Source: DASQUK01 sp046723645
Lineage (GTDB): Bacteria; Actinomycetota; Acidimicrobiia; Acidimicrobiales; VFJN01
Direction of reading: 5' to 3'
Length of the DNA stretch: 13,532 nt
Assembly (NCBI GenBank): GCA_046723645.1
Contig: JBKOUY010000025.1
Coordinates: forward strand, 1 to 13,532
The notes beneath the pieces were generated by a model. That model was not told where the DNA came from and made no database searches. It worked only from the letters and a program-made list of their open reading frames with translations. This document shows, piece by piece, positions 6,141 through 13,532 of this stretch (position 1 is the first letter of the stretch; the number at the start of each line of letters is the position of its first letter). Position numbers and translations under genes: made by a program.

Positions 6141-9100
6141 CTACGCCGCCGCCTGGACGGGGAACAGCGACTCGAGCAGGCCGACGAGCTGGAGCGCGAC
6201 GCCCCGCCCGCCCTTGACCGGCACCACGAGCTGCGCCAGGTCGGGCTTGTACACCGCCTTGGGCACGAGGCGCTTGAGGCGGATCTCCTCGGACACCTTG
6301 AGCTTCGCCGGCGAGAGCCGGGCGGTCCACGTGGGGGCGCCGAAGCCCGTGGTGCGGACGACGTTGACCTCACGGAGGTCGAGCCGCGCCGACTCGGCCC
6401 GCAGCCGGGCCACGTCGAGGAGCGCCGCCGCCTCCTCCGGCACCGGGCCGTACCGGTCCTCCCACTCGGCGCGGATGTCGTCGACCTCGGCCTCGGTGGT
6501 CACGGCCGCCAGGCGGCGGTAGGCCTCGAGCCGCAGCTCCTCCTTGGGCACGTAGGCCTTCGGGAGGCTGGCGTCGAGCGGCAGGTCGAGCTTGATCTCG
6601 GCGGGCTCGCGCGCCTCCTCGCCCTTCAGCTCGGCGACCACCTCGTTCACCATCTGGCAGTACAGGTCGTAGCCGACGGCGGCGATGTGCCCCGACTGCC
6701 CCGTGCCCAGCAGGTTGCCGGCGCCCCGGATCTCGAGGTCGCGCATCGCGATCTTGAACCCCGAGCCCAGCTCGGTCGCCTCGCCGATCGTCTTCAGCCG
6801 CTCGTAGGCCTCCTCGGTGAGGGCGCGGTCGCGGGGATGGAAGAGGTAGGCGTAGGCCCGCTGTCCCGACCGGCCCACGCGGCCCCGGATCTGGTGGAGC
6901 TGCCCGAGCCCCAACAGGTCGGCCCGGTCGACCACCAGGGTGTTGACGGTGGGCATGTCGATGCCCGACTCGATGATCGTGGTGCAGACGAGCACGTCGT
7001 AGTCGCCCTCCCAGAAGTCGAGCACCACGCGCTCGAGCGTCCCCTCGTCCATCTGGCCGTGGGCGACCGCCACCCGAGCCTCGGGGACCAGGTCGCGGAT
7101 GCGGGCGGCCGCGTGCTCGATGTCCTGCACCCGGTTGTGCACGAAGAACACCTGGCCCTCCCGCAGCAGCTCGCGGCGGATGGCCTCGGCGGTGGCCCGC
7201 TCGTCCTGCTCGCCCACGTAGGTGAGGATCGGCTGCCGCTCGGCCGGCGGCGTGTTGAGCAGGGTGAGGTCGCGGATGCCGGTCAGGCTCATCTCCAGCG
7301 TGCGGGGGATGGGCGTGGCCGTGAGCGTGAGGACGTCGACGCCCGTCCGCAGCTGCTTGATCTGCTCCTTGTGGCTGACGCCGAAGCGCTGCTCCTCGTC
7401 GACGACGAGCAGCCCCAGGCGCTTGAAGCTGACGTCGGCCGACAGCAGCCTGTGGGTGCCGATCACGACGTCGACCTCGCCGGATGCCAGCCCCTCGATG
7501 ACCTTGCGCGCCTGGCCGGGCGTGAGGAAGCGCGACAGGACCTCCACCCGCACGGGATAGCCGGCGAAGCGATCGCTGAACGTCTGGTAATGCTGCTGCG
7601 CCAGGAGGGTCGTGGGGACGAGGACGGCCACCTGGGTGCCGTCCTGCACCGCCTTGAAGGCCGCCCGGATGGCGATCTCGGTCTTGCCGAAGCCGACGTC
7701 ACCGCAGACGAGGCGGTCCATCGGGGCCGGCGCCTCCATGTCGGCCTTGACGTCGGCGATGGCCTTGTCCTGGTCCGGCGTCTCCTGGTACGGGAAGGCC
7801 TCCTCGAGCTCCCTCTGCCAGGGCGTGTCGGGGCTGAAGGCGTGGCCCGGCTCGCGCCGGCGCCTCTGGTACAGGACCACCAACTCCTGGGCGATCTCGG
7901 CCACCGCCGCCCTGACCCTGGCCTTGGTGCGCTGCCAGCCGTCGCCGCCGAGCCTGTTCAGCGTGGGGGCCTCGCCGCCCGTGTAGTGGCGAACGGCGTC
8001 GATCTGGTCGGACGGCACGTACAGGCGGTCGTCGCCCTTGTACTCGAGCAGCAGGTAGTCGCGTTCCACCCCGCCGATGGCCCGCTTCACCATGCCGCCG
8101 TAGCGGGCGACGCCGTGCTGGTGGTGGACGACGTAGTCGCCGACCTTGAGGTCGTCGAAGAAGCCCTCGGTGTCGCGCCGGTGGGGGCGGGCCCGCCGGT
8201 GCGCCCGGCGGCGGCCCGTGAGGTCGGACTCGGCCAGGATGGCCAGCTTCACGGCGTCGGCCCGCAGCACGGTCCCCCGCTCCAGCGGCGCCACCACCAC
8301 CTCGGCCGACACGCCCTCCGATGCCAACCGCTCCCGCAGCCGCTCGGCCGACCCGTCGCCGTCGGCACCGACCACGATCCTGAACCCGTCCCGCTGCAGG
8401 CCCACCAGCCGCTGGGCCAGGGCGGAGCCGTCGCCGACCACCGGGTCCCAGGCGGAGGCCAGCACCTGTGGCGTGTCGGGGCTGTCGGGGACGTTCACCA
8501 CGTGCCAGGCCGGCGCCTTCGTGTGCGCCAGGAGCCGGTCGAAGTCGAGGTGGAGCCGCGGGAAGCCGTGGTCGTGCGCCTGCTCGACCCGCCGCCCGGC
8601 CCGCGGCAGGTCGCCGATGGCGGTCACGGCGCCGGCGCCGCTCCCGCTCCGGGCGCGGCGGCCGCGGTCGCCGTTGCCGGCGGCGCCCCACGTCACCGCC
8701 AGCGTGGCGGCGAGGTCGGCCTCCTCCGCCAGCAGGTCGGCGGCGCGGTCGCGCATCCGCCGGGGCTCACACAGCAGCACCTGGGCGCCATCGCCGACGA
8801 TGTCGAGCAGGACGCGCTCGTCCTTGGTCAGCCACGGCAGCCACGACTCCATGCCGTCGAAGACGAGGCCCTGCGCCAGCCGTTCCCACTGTTCGCGGCC
8901 CCACGGCTCGAGCCCGACCAACCGCTCGGCTCGCTCCCGGACCTCGGGGGTGGGCAACAGCTCGCGGCAGGGAAAGATCTCGACTACCGGGAGGTCCGCG
9001 AGCGAGCGCTGGTCGGCCACCGAGAACTCGGTCAGCCGGTCGACCTCGTCGCCCCACAGGTCGACCCGCACGGGACGGTCGGCGGTGGACGGGAACACGT

Positions 9101-9680
9101 CGACGATGGAGCCCCGCACCGCGACCTCGCCCCGGTGCTCCACCATGTCCTCGCGGCGGTAGCCGGCGAAGACGAGCTCGGACACCAGCTCGTCGCGATC
9201 GAGCTCCTGTTGACCCTGGCGCACCACCACGGGCTCGACGTCCTCGACGTGGGGGCCCAGCCGCTGCACCAGCGCCCGCACCGACGCGACGACCACGGCG
9301 GGTGCCCGCTCCGCGTCCCGCAGCCGCCACAGCACCCGGGTGCGCCGCCCCATGGTCTCGACGGCCGGGCTGACCCGCTCGAACGGCAGCGTCTCCCACG
9401 CCGGGAACAGCTCGACGGCGTCGTCGCCCAGGTAGGCGGCGAGGTCGTGCGCCAGGCGCTCGGCCTCGGAGGTCGTGGGGACGGCCAGGACGACCGGGCG
9501 GCGGCTCGTGAGCCCGGCCAGGCCCGCGGTCACGATGGCCCGGGCCGACTCGGCCACGGCCACCGTCGCCGAGGTGCGCCCGAGCACCTGCGCCAGGGCC
9601 GGCTCGTCGCGGAGCAGCCCCGGCAGGGCGTGGAGGGGCGCGTCGGTGCGCGCCTCTGCGGATGCAGGGGCGGGGGTCAT
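6141..9680 (-). CDS. mfd: Transcription-repair coupling factor Mfd
   Basis: Mfd is a DNA translocase that removes RNA polymerase stalled at DNA damage and recruits UvrA. The 1179-residue length is normal for the family. Residues about 20-330 are the UvrB-homology region (LFPAWETLPFERVSP at 91-105, RGSIVDVFP at 189-197). The RNA-polymerase-interacting domain is at about 508-575 (KVGDYVVHHQHGVARYGG). The RecG-like motor follows: Walker A GDVGFGKT at 660-667, DEEQ at 761-764, TATPIPR at 787-793, and GRVGRSGQRAYAY at 933-945 leading into the TRG motif. The C-terminal autoinhibitory UvrA-binding domain covers about 1030-1179. A Gly/Arg/Ser-rich insert lies at about 333-352 and an Arg-rich patch at 490-502 just before the interaction domain. 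The ATG at 9680 has no ribosome binding site but a TAAGTT hexamer lies 9 bases upstream. Confidence 0.98.
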   Translation of the reverse strand: MTPAPASAEARTDAPLHALPGLLRDEPALAQVLGRTSATVAVAESARAIVTAGLAGLTSRRPVVLAVPTTSEAERLAHDLAAYLGDDAVELFPAWETLPFERVSPAVETMGRRTRVLWRLRDAERAPAVVVASVRALVQRLGPHVEDVEPVVVRQGQQELDRDELVSELVFAGYRREDMVEHRGEVAVRGSIVDVFPSTADRPVRVDLWGDEVDRLTEFSVADQRSLADLPVVEIFPCRELLPTPEVRERAERLVGLEPWGREQWERLAQGLVFDGMESWLPWLTKDERVLLDIVGDGAQVLLCEPRRMRDRAADLLAEEADLAATLAVTWGAAGNGDRGRRARSGSGAGAVTAIGDLPRAGRRVEQAHDHGFPRLHLDFDRLLAHTKAPAWHVVNVPDSPDTPQVLASAWDPVVGDGSALAQRLVGLQRDGFRIVVGADGDGSAERLRERLASEGVSAEVVVAPLERGTVLRADAVKLAILAESDLTGRRRAHRRARPHRRDTEGFFDDLKVGDYVVHHQHGVARYGGMVKRAIGGVERDYLLLEYKGDDRLYVPSDQIDAVRHYTGGEAPTLNRLGGDGWQRTKARVRAAVAEIAQELVVLYQRRRREPGHAFSPDTPWQRELEEAFPYQETPDQDKAIADVKADMEAPAPMDRLVCGDVGFGKTEIAIRAAFKAVQDGTQVAVLVPTTLLAQQHYQTFSDRFAGYPVRVEVLSRFLTPGQARKVIEGLASGEVDVVIGTHRLLSADVSFKRLGLLVVDEEQRFGVSHKEQIKQLRTGVDVLTLTATPIPRTLEMSLTGIRDLTLLNTPPAERQPILTYVGEQDERATAEAIRRELLREGQVFFVHNRVQDIEHAAARIRDLVPEARVAVAHGQMDEGTLERVVLDFWEGDYDVLVCTTIIESGIDMPTVNTLVVDRADLLGLGQLHQIRGRVGRSGQRAYAYLFHPRDRALTEEAYERLKTIGEATELGSGFKIAMRDLEIRGAGNLLGTGQSGHIAAVGYDLYCQMVNEVVAELKGEEAREPAEIKLDLPLDASLPKAYVPKEELRLEAYRRLAAVTTEAEVDDIRAEWEDRYGPVPEEAAALLDVARLRAESARLDLREVNVVRTTGFGAPTWTARLSPAKLKVSEEIRLKRLVPKAVYKPDLAQLVVPVKGGRGVALQLVGLLESLFPVQAAA

Positions 9681-9689
9681 GGCGGTTCA

Positions 9690-9695
9690 AACTTA
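9690..9695 (-). promoter_or_regulatory. -10-like TAAGTT before mfd
   Basis: TAAGTT on the minus strand lies 9 bases before the mfd ATG at 9680. This implies a start of transcription within about 3 bases of the ATG. No purine-rich ribosome binding site is present. It faces the DUF1579 promoter about 60 bp away in the same divergent region. Confidence 0.45.
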
Positions 9696-9750
9696 CCGGC
9701 TGGGCCTGACAGTTGAGCCCGTGTTCAGCCGCCGGTGAGCGCCGTGCGCG

Positions 9751-9756
9751 TAGCCT
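9751..9756 (+). promoter_or_regulatory. -10-like TAGCCT before the DUF1579 gene
   Basis: TAGCCT ends 8 bases before a GTG at 9765. The GTG is followed by a good ribosome binding site (GGGAG, 9769-9773) and an ATG at 9783. The message could therefore start at the GTG and be read either from it as leaderless mRNA or from the ATG after an 18-base leader. Confidence 0.4.
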
Positions 9757-9782
9757 GACGATCCGTGAGGGAGCAGGACACG

Positions 9783-10253
9783 ATGGCACCGGTATCCGAC
9801 GACGAGGCCGCGGCGCTGGCGGTGTTGCACAAGGACCTCGGCGAGTGGGACGTCGAGCTGGAGGTGACGCCCTACCCCGGCGCCGACGCCAACCGCACCA
9901 CCGGCGTGGCCGACAACCGGCTCGTGGCCGGCCGCTGGCTCGTCAGCGACCTGACGACCGAGTCGGGCTTCTCCGGCCATGGCGTCTACGGCTGGGACCC
10001 GGCACAGCGCGCCTACGTGGTCATCTGGGTCGATGCCATGAGCGGCGGCATCGCGCAGGGGACCGGCAGCTGGGACGAGGCGTCGCAGACCATGACCTAC
10101 GACTTCGAGGTCGAGCTCCAGGATCAGATGGTGCGCTACCGCGAGGTCACCCAGGAGGTCGGGGAGGGCGAGCGGCTGTACCGCAACCTCCGGACGATGC
10201 CCGACGGCCGCGAGCACGAGGTCATCCGCGCCACCCACCGCCGGCGGGGCTGA
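9783..10253 (+). CDS. DUF1579 family protein
   Basis: This 156-residue protein, probably cytoplasmic, has no signal peptide or membrane helix. The pattern LHKDLGEWDVELEV ... RLVAGRWLVSDL ... GHGVYGWDPAQRAYVVIWVD ... GGIAQGTGSWD ... TMTYDFEVE matches DUF1579, a small beta-rich, lipocalin-like domain of unknown function that resembles heme- or lipid-binding folds only in general outline. The ATG at 9783 is chosen for its ribosome binding site GGGAG 9 bases upstream. A GTG at 9765, in the same frame and 8 bases after a -10-like hexamer, would add 6 residues and could be a leaderless start. It lies between mfd (divergent) and coxB (same strand, 96 bases downstream). coxB has its own promoter candidate, so a functional link to the oxidase is not shown. 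Confidence 0.85.
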   Translation: MAPVSDDEAAALAVLHKDLGEWDVELEVTPYPGADANRTTGVADNRLVAGRWLVSDLTTESGFSGHGVYGWDPAQRAYVVIWVDAMSGGIAQGTGSWDEASQTMTYDFEVELQDQMVRYREVTQEVGEGERLYRNLRTMPDGREHEVIRATHRRRG

Positions 10254-10336
10254 ACCCACCTGGGCAACCATTTCTGCGCCAGGAACGGCGCTGCGGCCCC
10301 CGGCGAGGGTTGGCCCACGACCTCGGACCGGTGAGC

Positions 10337-10342
10337 TAGCTT
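10337..10342 (+). promoter_or_regulatory. -10-like TAGCTT before coxB, leaderless layout
   Basis: TAGCTT ends 7 bases before the coxB GTG at 10350. No ribosome binding site lies in between, so a leaderless cox mRNA is likely. A TTGGCC at 10310-10315 resembles a -35 but is 21 bases away, which is too far for a normal promoter. Confidence 0.45.
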
Positions 10343-10349
10343 CGCCCGG

Positions 10350-11117
10350 GTGCGCCGGCTCGCCGGACGATGGCGCGTGATCGCAACCGCGGCCCTGGTG
10401 AGCGGGGCGGCCGGCTGCAGCCTCCCGTCGTTCGGGGCGCCCGACCCCAAGTCCGAACAGGGCGACAGCATCTTCACGCTGTGGCAGGGGTTCTTCGTCG
10501 CCGCTCTCGCCGTCGGCGCCCTGGTGTGGGGGCTCCTCATCTTCGCAATCGTGCGCTACCGCCGGCGCAACGACGAGATCCCCGACCAGACCGGCTACCA
10601 CATCCCGCTCGAGATCTTCTATACGGCGGCGCCGGTCGTGGTGGTGGCGGTGCTGTTCGGCGTCAGCGTGGCCACCCAGCGCAACGTCAACGAGCTCGAC
10701 CCCGAGCCGGCGGCGCAGATCGACGTGATCGGCTTCCAGTGGTCGTGGCAGTTCCACTACCGGGACGAGGACATCACGATCACCGGAGAGCCCGGGGTGC
10801 CGCCGGAGATGGTCATCCCGGTGGGCCGGCCGAGCGCGCTCCGGCTCGTCTCCGCCGACGTCGCCCACTCGTTCTGGGTGCCCGACTTCCTGTCGAAGCG
10901 CGACCTCATCCCCGGCGTCCACAACGAGATCGACGTCACCCCGACAGAGGAGGGCGAGTACGTCGGCCGCTGCGCCGAGTTCTGCGGCCTGGACCACTGG
11001 CGGATGACGTACTCCGTGCGGGTCGTCTCGCAGGACGAGTACGACGCCTGGGTCGCCGAACAGCAGTCATCCGAAGACACGAGCGACGGCACGGCCGCCG
11101 AGGGCTCGAGCTCGTGA
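10350..11117 (+). CDS. coxB: Cytochrome c oxidase subunit II, lipoprotein type
   Basis: Subunit II carries the CuA centre that accepts electrons from cytochrome c and passes them to subunit I. The 255-residue precursor has a signal peptide ending in SGAAGC, with probable lipidated Cys23 as in actinobacterial CtaC. Two membrane helices lie at about 46-68 and 90-108. The extracytoplasmic cupredoxin domain has the aromatic WSWQFHY stretch (131-137) near the electron entry site. CuA ligands are His173 (HSFWVPDF), Cys208, Glu210 (backbone), Cys212, His216 and Met219 (CAEFCGLDHWRM). No fused cytochrome c domain is present; the tail is Ser/Glu-rich. The GTG start follows a TAGCTT hexamer by 7 bases. 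Its TGA overlaps the ctaD start as GTGA, so the two are translationally coupled. Confidence 0.96.
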   Translation: MRRLAGRWRVIATAALVSGAAGCSLPSFGAPDPKSEQGDSIFTLWQGFFVAALAVGALVWGLLIFAIVRYRRRNDEIPDQTGYHIPLEIFYTAAPVVVVAVLFGVSVATQRNVNELDPEPAAQIDVIGFQWSWQFHYRDEDITITGEPGVPPEMVIPVGRPSALRLVSADVAHSFWVPDFLSKRDLIPGVHNEIDVTPTEEGEYVGRCAEFCGLDHWRMTYSVRVVSQDEYDAWVAEQQSSEDTSDGTAAEGSSS

Positions 11118-12793
11118 CCACGCTCGAGGAACGGCCGCCGGTCGCCGCGGAGCCGCCCGGGCCCGGGCATCGGGCGCAGGGTCTGCTGGCGTTCGTCACC
11201 AGCACCGACCACAAGCGCATCGGCATCTCCTACATGGCGACGGCGTTCGCCTTCTACCTGCTCGGCGGGGCCCTCGCCGTGGTCATCCGCTCGGAGCTCT
11301 ACGAGCCGGGGCAACAGATCGTGTCGCAGGGTCGCTACAACGAGATGTTCACCATGCACGGGAGCATCATGTTGTTCCTGTTTCTGGGCCCGTTCGCCTT
11401 CGGCCTGGCGAACTACTTCGTGCCGCTGCACATCGGCGCCCGCGACATGGCGTTCCCGCGGCTCAACGCCCTGTCGTACTGGTTCTACCTGTTCGGTGGC
11501 ATCACGATGGTGAGCGGCTTCGTCACCGCCGACGGGGGCGCCGACTTCGGCTGGACCGGCTACACGCCGCTGTCGGACATCGTGCGCACGCCCGGCATCG
11601 GGGCCGACCTGTGGATCATCGGCGTCGCCCTCACGGGGTTGTCCGGGATCCTGACCGCCGTCAACATCGTCACGACGGTGGTGTGCATGCGGGCGCCGGG
11701 GATGCGCATGTTCCGCATGCCGATCTTCACCTGGAACATGCTCGTCACCAGCGTGCTGGTCCTCATCGCCTTCCCGGTGTTGTCGGCGGCCGCCATCATG
11801 CTGTTCAGCGACCGTCAGCTCGGGTCACACATCTACGACGCGGCGGTGCACGACGGCGTCGCGGGTGAGCCGATCCTGTGGCAGCACCTGTTCTGGTTCT
11901 TCGGCCACCCGGAGGTCTACATCCTGGTGTTGCCGTTCTTCGGCGTGATCACCGAGGTGCTGCCCGTCTTCTCCTGGCGGCCGGTGTTCGGCTACGCCGG
12001 GCTCGTCTTCGCCACCACGGCCATCGCCGCATACTCGGTCGGCGTCTGGGCGCACCACATGTTCGCCACCGGCGCCGTCCTGCTGCCCTTCTTCACCGGG
12101 TTCTCGATGCTGATCGCGGTGCCCACCGGGGTGAAGTTCTTCAACTGGATAGGCACGATGTGGGGCGGGAGATTGACGTTTCCGACGCCGATGCTCTTCG
12201 CCCTCGGGTTCCTGTTCACGTTCCTGATGGGCGGGCTCACCGGGGTGATGCTTGCCTCCGCGCCCATCGACTTCCACGTGCACGACAGCTATTTCGTCGT
12301 GGCGCACATGCACTACGTGCTGTTCGGGGGGTCGGTGTTCGCCCTCTACGCCGGCATCTACTACTGGTGGCCGAAGGTCACGGGACGGGTGCTCGACGAG
12401 CGCTGGGGCAAGGTCCAGTTCTGGATGACGCTCGTGGGCTTCCATCTGACGTTTTTCGTGCAGCACGTCCTGGGGCTCGAGGGCATGCCCCGGCGGGTGG
12501 CCGACTACCTCGACAGCGACGGCTTCACCGGGCTCAACCAGGTCTCGTCGATCGGAGCGTTCCTGCTGGCGGCCTCGACGCTGCCGTTCCTGTGGAACGC
12601 GATCCAGACCCTGCGGGGCCGCCTCGGCACCGTGGCGGGCGACGACCCCTGGGGTGGGCACACGCTCGAGTGGACGACGACCTCGCCGCCCCCGGCCGAG
12701 AACTTCACCGGACCGCTGCCGCCGATCCGCTCCCAGCGCCCGGCGTGGGACCTGCGGCACGCTGCGGACCCCGGGAGGCGTCCCGGTGTCTGA
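11114..12793 (+). CDS. ctaD: Cytochrome c oxidase subunit I (aa3-type)
   Basis: This is the 559-residue catalytic, multi-helix heme-copper oxidase subunit that reduces O2 to water and pumps protons. Visible ligands are His82 (MHGSIM) and His400 for low-spin heme a, His398 for heme a3 (VVAHMHYV), and His265, His314 and His315 for CuB. Tyr269 (HPEVY) is the residue cross-linked to His265 in this family. Proton-channel residues of A-type oxidases are present: Asp111 (GARDMAFPR) at the D-channel mouth, Glu267 in HPEVY, and Lys341 (PTGVKFFNW) in the K-channel. The frame stays open upstream across coxB, but the GTG at 11114 overlapping the coxB stop (GTGA) gives the normal length and the VTSTDHKRIGI opening at residues 28-38. 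The C-terminal tail is Pro-rich and hydrophilic, and it overlaps the next gene by 8 bases. Confidence 0.97.
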   Translation: MTTLEERPPVAAEPPGPGHRAQGLLAFVTSTDHKRIGISYMATAFAFYLLGGALAVVIRSELYEPGQQIVSQGRYNEMFTMHGSIMLFLFLGPFAFGLANYFVPLHIGARDMAFPRLNALSYWFYLFGGITMVSGFVTADGGADFGWTGYTPLSDIVRTPGIGADLWIIGVALTGLSGILTAVNIVTTVVCMRAPGMRMFRMPIFTWNMLVTSVLVLIAFPVLSAAAIMLFSDRQLGSHIYDAAVHDGVAGEPILWQHLFWFFGHPEVYILVLPFFGVITEVLPVFSWRPVFGYAGLVFATTAIAAYSVGVWAHHMFATGAVLLPFFTGFSMLIAVPTGVKFFNWIGTMWGGRLTFPTPMLFALGFLFTFLMGGLTGVMLASAPIDFHVHDSYFVVAHMHYVLFGGSVFALYAGIYYWWPKVTGRVLDERWGKVQFWMTLVGFHLTFFVQHVLGLEGMPRRVADYLDSDGFTGLNQVSSIGAFLLAASTLPFLWNAIQTLRGRLGTVAGDDPWGGHTLEWTTTSPPPAENFTGPLPPIRSQRPAWDLRHAADPGRRPGV

Positions 12794-13238
12794 ACGGCCG
12801 TTCCCCGGGACCGAGGGACCGAGCGGCCACGAGGCCCGGCCGCCGGTCGACGACCGGGCCGTGCCCTGGCGGGTTTTCCTTGCCATCGGTGCCTTCGTGC
12901 TGGTGCTCGGGGGGATCTACTGGGGCACCGCCTACGAGGAGAGCGGCACGGTCATGCTGATCGTCGCCGGGTTGCTGTCACTGTGGATCGCCGCCTACCT
13001 GTGGCTGCGGTCGCGCACCCCGGGGCCCGTGGAGGCGGCGGACGCGGCCGCCGTGCCTCCGCAGGACGACATGGCGCCCTACCTGCCGCACGCCAGCGTC
13101 TGGCCGTTCACTATCGGGCTCGGCGCCGCCACCATCGCCAACGGCCTGGTGCTGGGCACGTGGCTGATCGTGCCCGGGACGCTCGTCATGGTCGTGGGCA
13201 TCGCCGGCTTCATCCGCCAGACGCGCCGCCGGGACTGA
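12786..13238 (+). CDS. ctaF: Cytochrome c oxidase subunit IV, actinobacterial type
   Basis: The 150-residue membrane protein has four predicted helices in two pairs: about 29-49, 54-74, 105-127 and 128-143. An Ala/Pro-rich loop (79-98) lies between the pairs. Size, topology and position directly after ctaD match CtaF, the small accessory subunit of actinobacterial aa3 oxidase, which forms part of the bc-aa3 supercomplex. The GTG at 12786 is supported by GGGAGG (12773-12778), 7 bases upstream; the start overlaps the ctaD stop by 8 bases. The reading frame extends to 12654 inside ctaD but that part is Arg/Pro-rich shadow. ctaE (subunit III) and qcrCAB, usually elsewhere in actinobacteria, are not in the window. 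Confidence 0.85.
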   Translation: MSERPFPGTEGPSGHEARPPVDDRAVPWRVFLAIGAFVLVLGGIYWGTAYEESGTVMLIVAGLLSLWIAAYLWLRSRTPGPVEAADAAAVPPQDDMAPYLPHASVWPFTIGLGAATIANGLVLGTWLIVPGTLVMVVGIAGFIRQTRRRD

Positions 13239-13240
13239 GC

Positions 13241-13532
13241 TCAGCCCCGCACGGTGACGGTCTCGACCAGGTCGGCCTCGATCTCCGCGTCGGTGAAAGC
13301 CACGTCGCGCCACTGCTTGGCCGAGAACGCCTCGGTGGCCTCGGTGTAGATGTCGCTCGAGCGATCCTCGGTCTCGCCGTAGGTGAGGAAGACCCGGGCC
13401 TGCGGCCCGTCGTCGGTGAACCCAAGCGCCATGAGGAACGACGTGCCGTTGTTGATCGGATAGCCGGCCTCCCCGCCGACCCGGGCGAGGGACGAGCCGG
13501 GGACGAGCGTCTCGGGCTCGGTGCGGGCGAGC
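13241..13532 (-). CDS. Penicillin acylase family protein, C-terminal end (runs off right edge)
   Basis: The minus-strand frame is open from the right edge to a TGA at 13243-13241, giving the last 96 residues. Near the window edge, about 24 residues into the visible part, is the PINNGTSFLMALGF segment. A FLTYGETEDRSSDIYTEATE segment and a KQWRDVAFTDAEIEADLVE ending follow. These match the C-terminus of the beta subunit in penicillin acylase / acyl-homoserine-lactone acylase family Ntn hydrolases, where a YGQS-like stretch is followed by W-x-P-x-x-F and a short tail. The catalytic serine and the start lie outside the window, so substrate (beta-lactam side chain, AHL or other N-acyl amide) cannot be judged. 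It converges on ctaF with only 2 bases between the stop codons. Confidence 0.75.
   Translation of the reverse strand, partial: LARTEPETLVPGSSLARVGGEAGYPINNGTSFLMALGFTDDGPQARVFLTYGETEDRSSDIYTEATEAFSAKQWRDVAFTDAEIEADLVETVTVRG

Noticed and set aside
4988..6522. Long plus-strand frame opposite the lipoprotein, Nudix and mfd C-terminus
   Set aside because: Ser/Arg/Thr-rich antisense translation without motifs, and it crosses several real genes.
6687..9716. 1009-codon open frame on the plus strand, antisense to mfd
   Set aside because: Long antisense frames are common in very GC-rich DNA. The translation is Leu/Gly/His/Val-rich with no recognisable domain, while the minus strand encodes a complete Mfd with all motifs.
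10254..10280. CCCACCTGGG as a terminator after the DUF1579 gene
   Set aside because: The possible stem is only 4 bp with a 2-base loop and has no T-run.
10370..11113. Upstream extension of the ctaD frame across coxB
   Set aside because: The extension is Arg-rich nonsense relative to the clear subunit II in the other frame; the GTG at 11114 overlapping the coxB stop gives a normal subunit I.

Overview
The window is a very GC-rich chromosomal segment from an actinobacterium (Actinomycetota). Three things support this: a DUF1707 gene fragment, an acyl-ACP desaturase of the DesA type, and an actinobacterial-style cytochrome oxidase set in which CtaC is a lipoprotein and CtaF is a four-helix subunit. 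The MazG protein carries an N-terminal methylase domain, and GTG starts without ribosome binding sites are frequent, so I lean towards a deep branch such as Acidimicrobiia. That lineage guess is inference. There is no sign of a phage, transposon, CRISPR array, rRNA or tRNA. No gene-free stretch exceeds 300 bases.

Left part (1-1490): the 5' part of a DUF1707 gene runs off the left edge on the minus strand. It diverges from a diiron acyl-ACP desaturase on the plus strand. The 140 bp between them hold a leaderless-type start for the DUF1707 gene and two inverted repeats; one lies over the desaturase ribosome binding site and looks like a TetR-type operator. Downstream of the desaturase lies a 158-base non-coding stretch (1328-1485). 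It contains two long perfect helices that interlock as a pseudoknot, plus two local hairpins. I could not assign it to a known RNA class, and it is the most unusual object in the window.

Middle part (1486-9680, all minus strand, transcribed right to left): mfd, a Nudix hydrolase, a SurA/PrsA-like lipoprotein without a visible isomerase domain, a methylase-MazG fusion, enolase and an FtsB/DivIC divisome protein. Most junctions are tight or overlap by 4 bases. The block joins transcription-coupled repair, nucleotide clean-up, glycolysis and cell division. It matches a conserved neighbourhood in other actinobacteria (mfd-mazG-lpqU-eno-divIC in Mycobacterium) and has clear echoes in Firmicutes.

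Right part (9681-13532): a DUF1579 protein diverges from mfd. It is followed by coxB-ctaD-ctaF, encoding aa3-type cytochrome oxidase subunits II, I and IV in an overlapping operon. Subunit III and the bc complex are not in the window. The 3' end of a penicillin-acylase-family gene enters from the right on the minus strand, leaving only 2 bases between it and ctaF.

Five gene starts share one layout: a TANNNT-like (one CANNNT) -10 hexamer only 7-9 bases before a GTG or ATG. This suggests leaderless transcripts are common in this genome.
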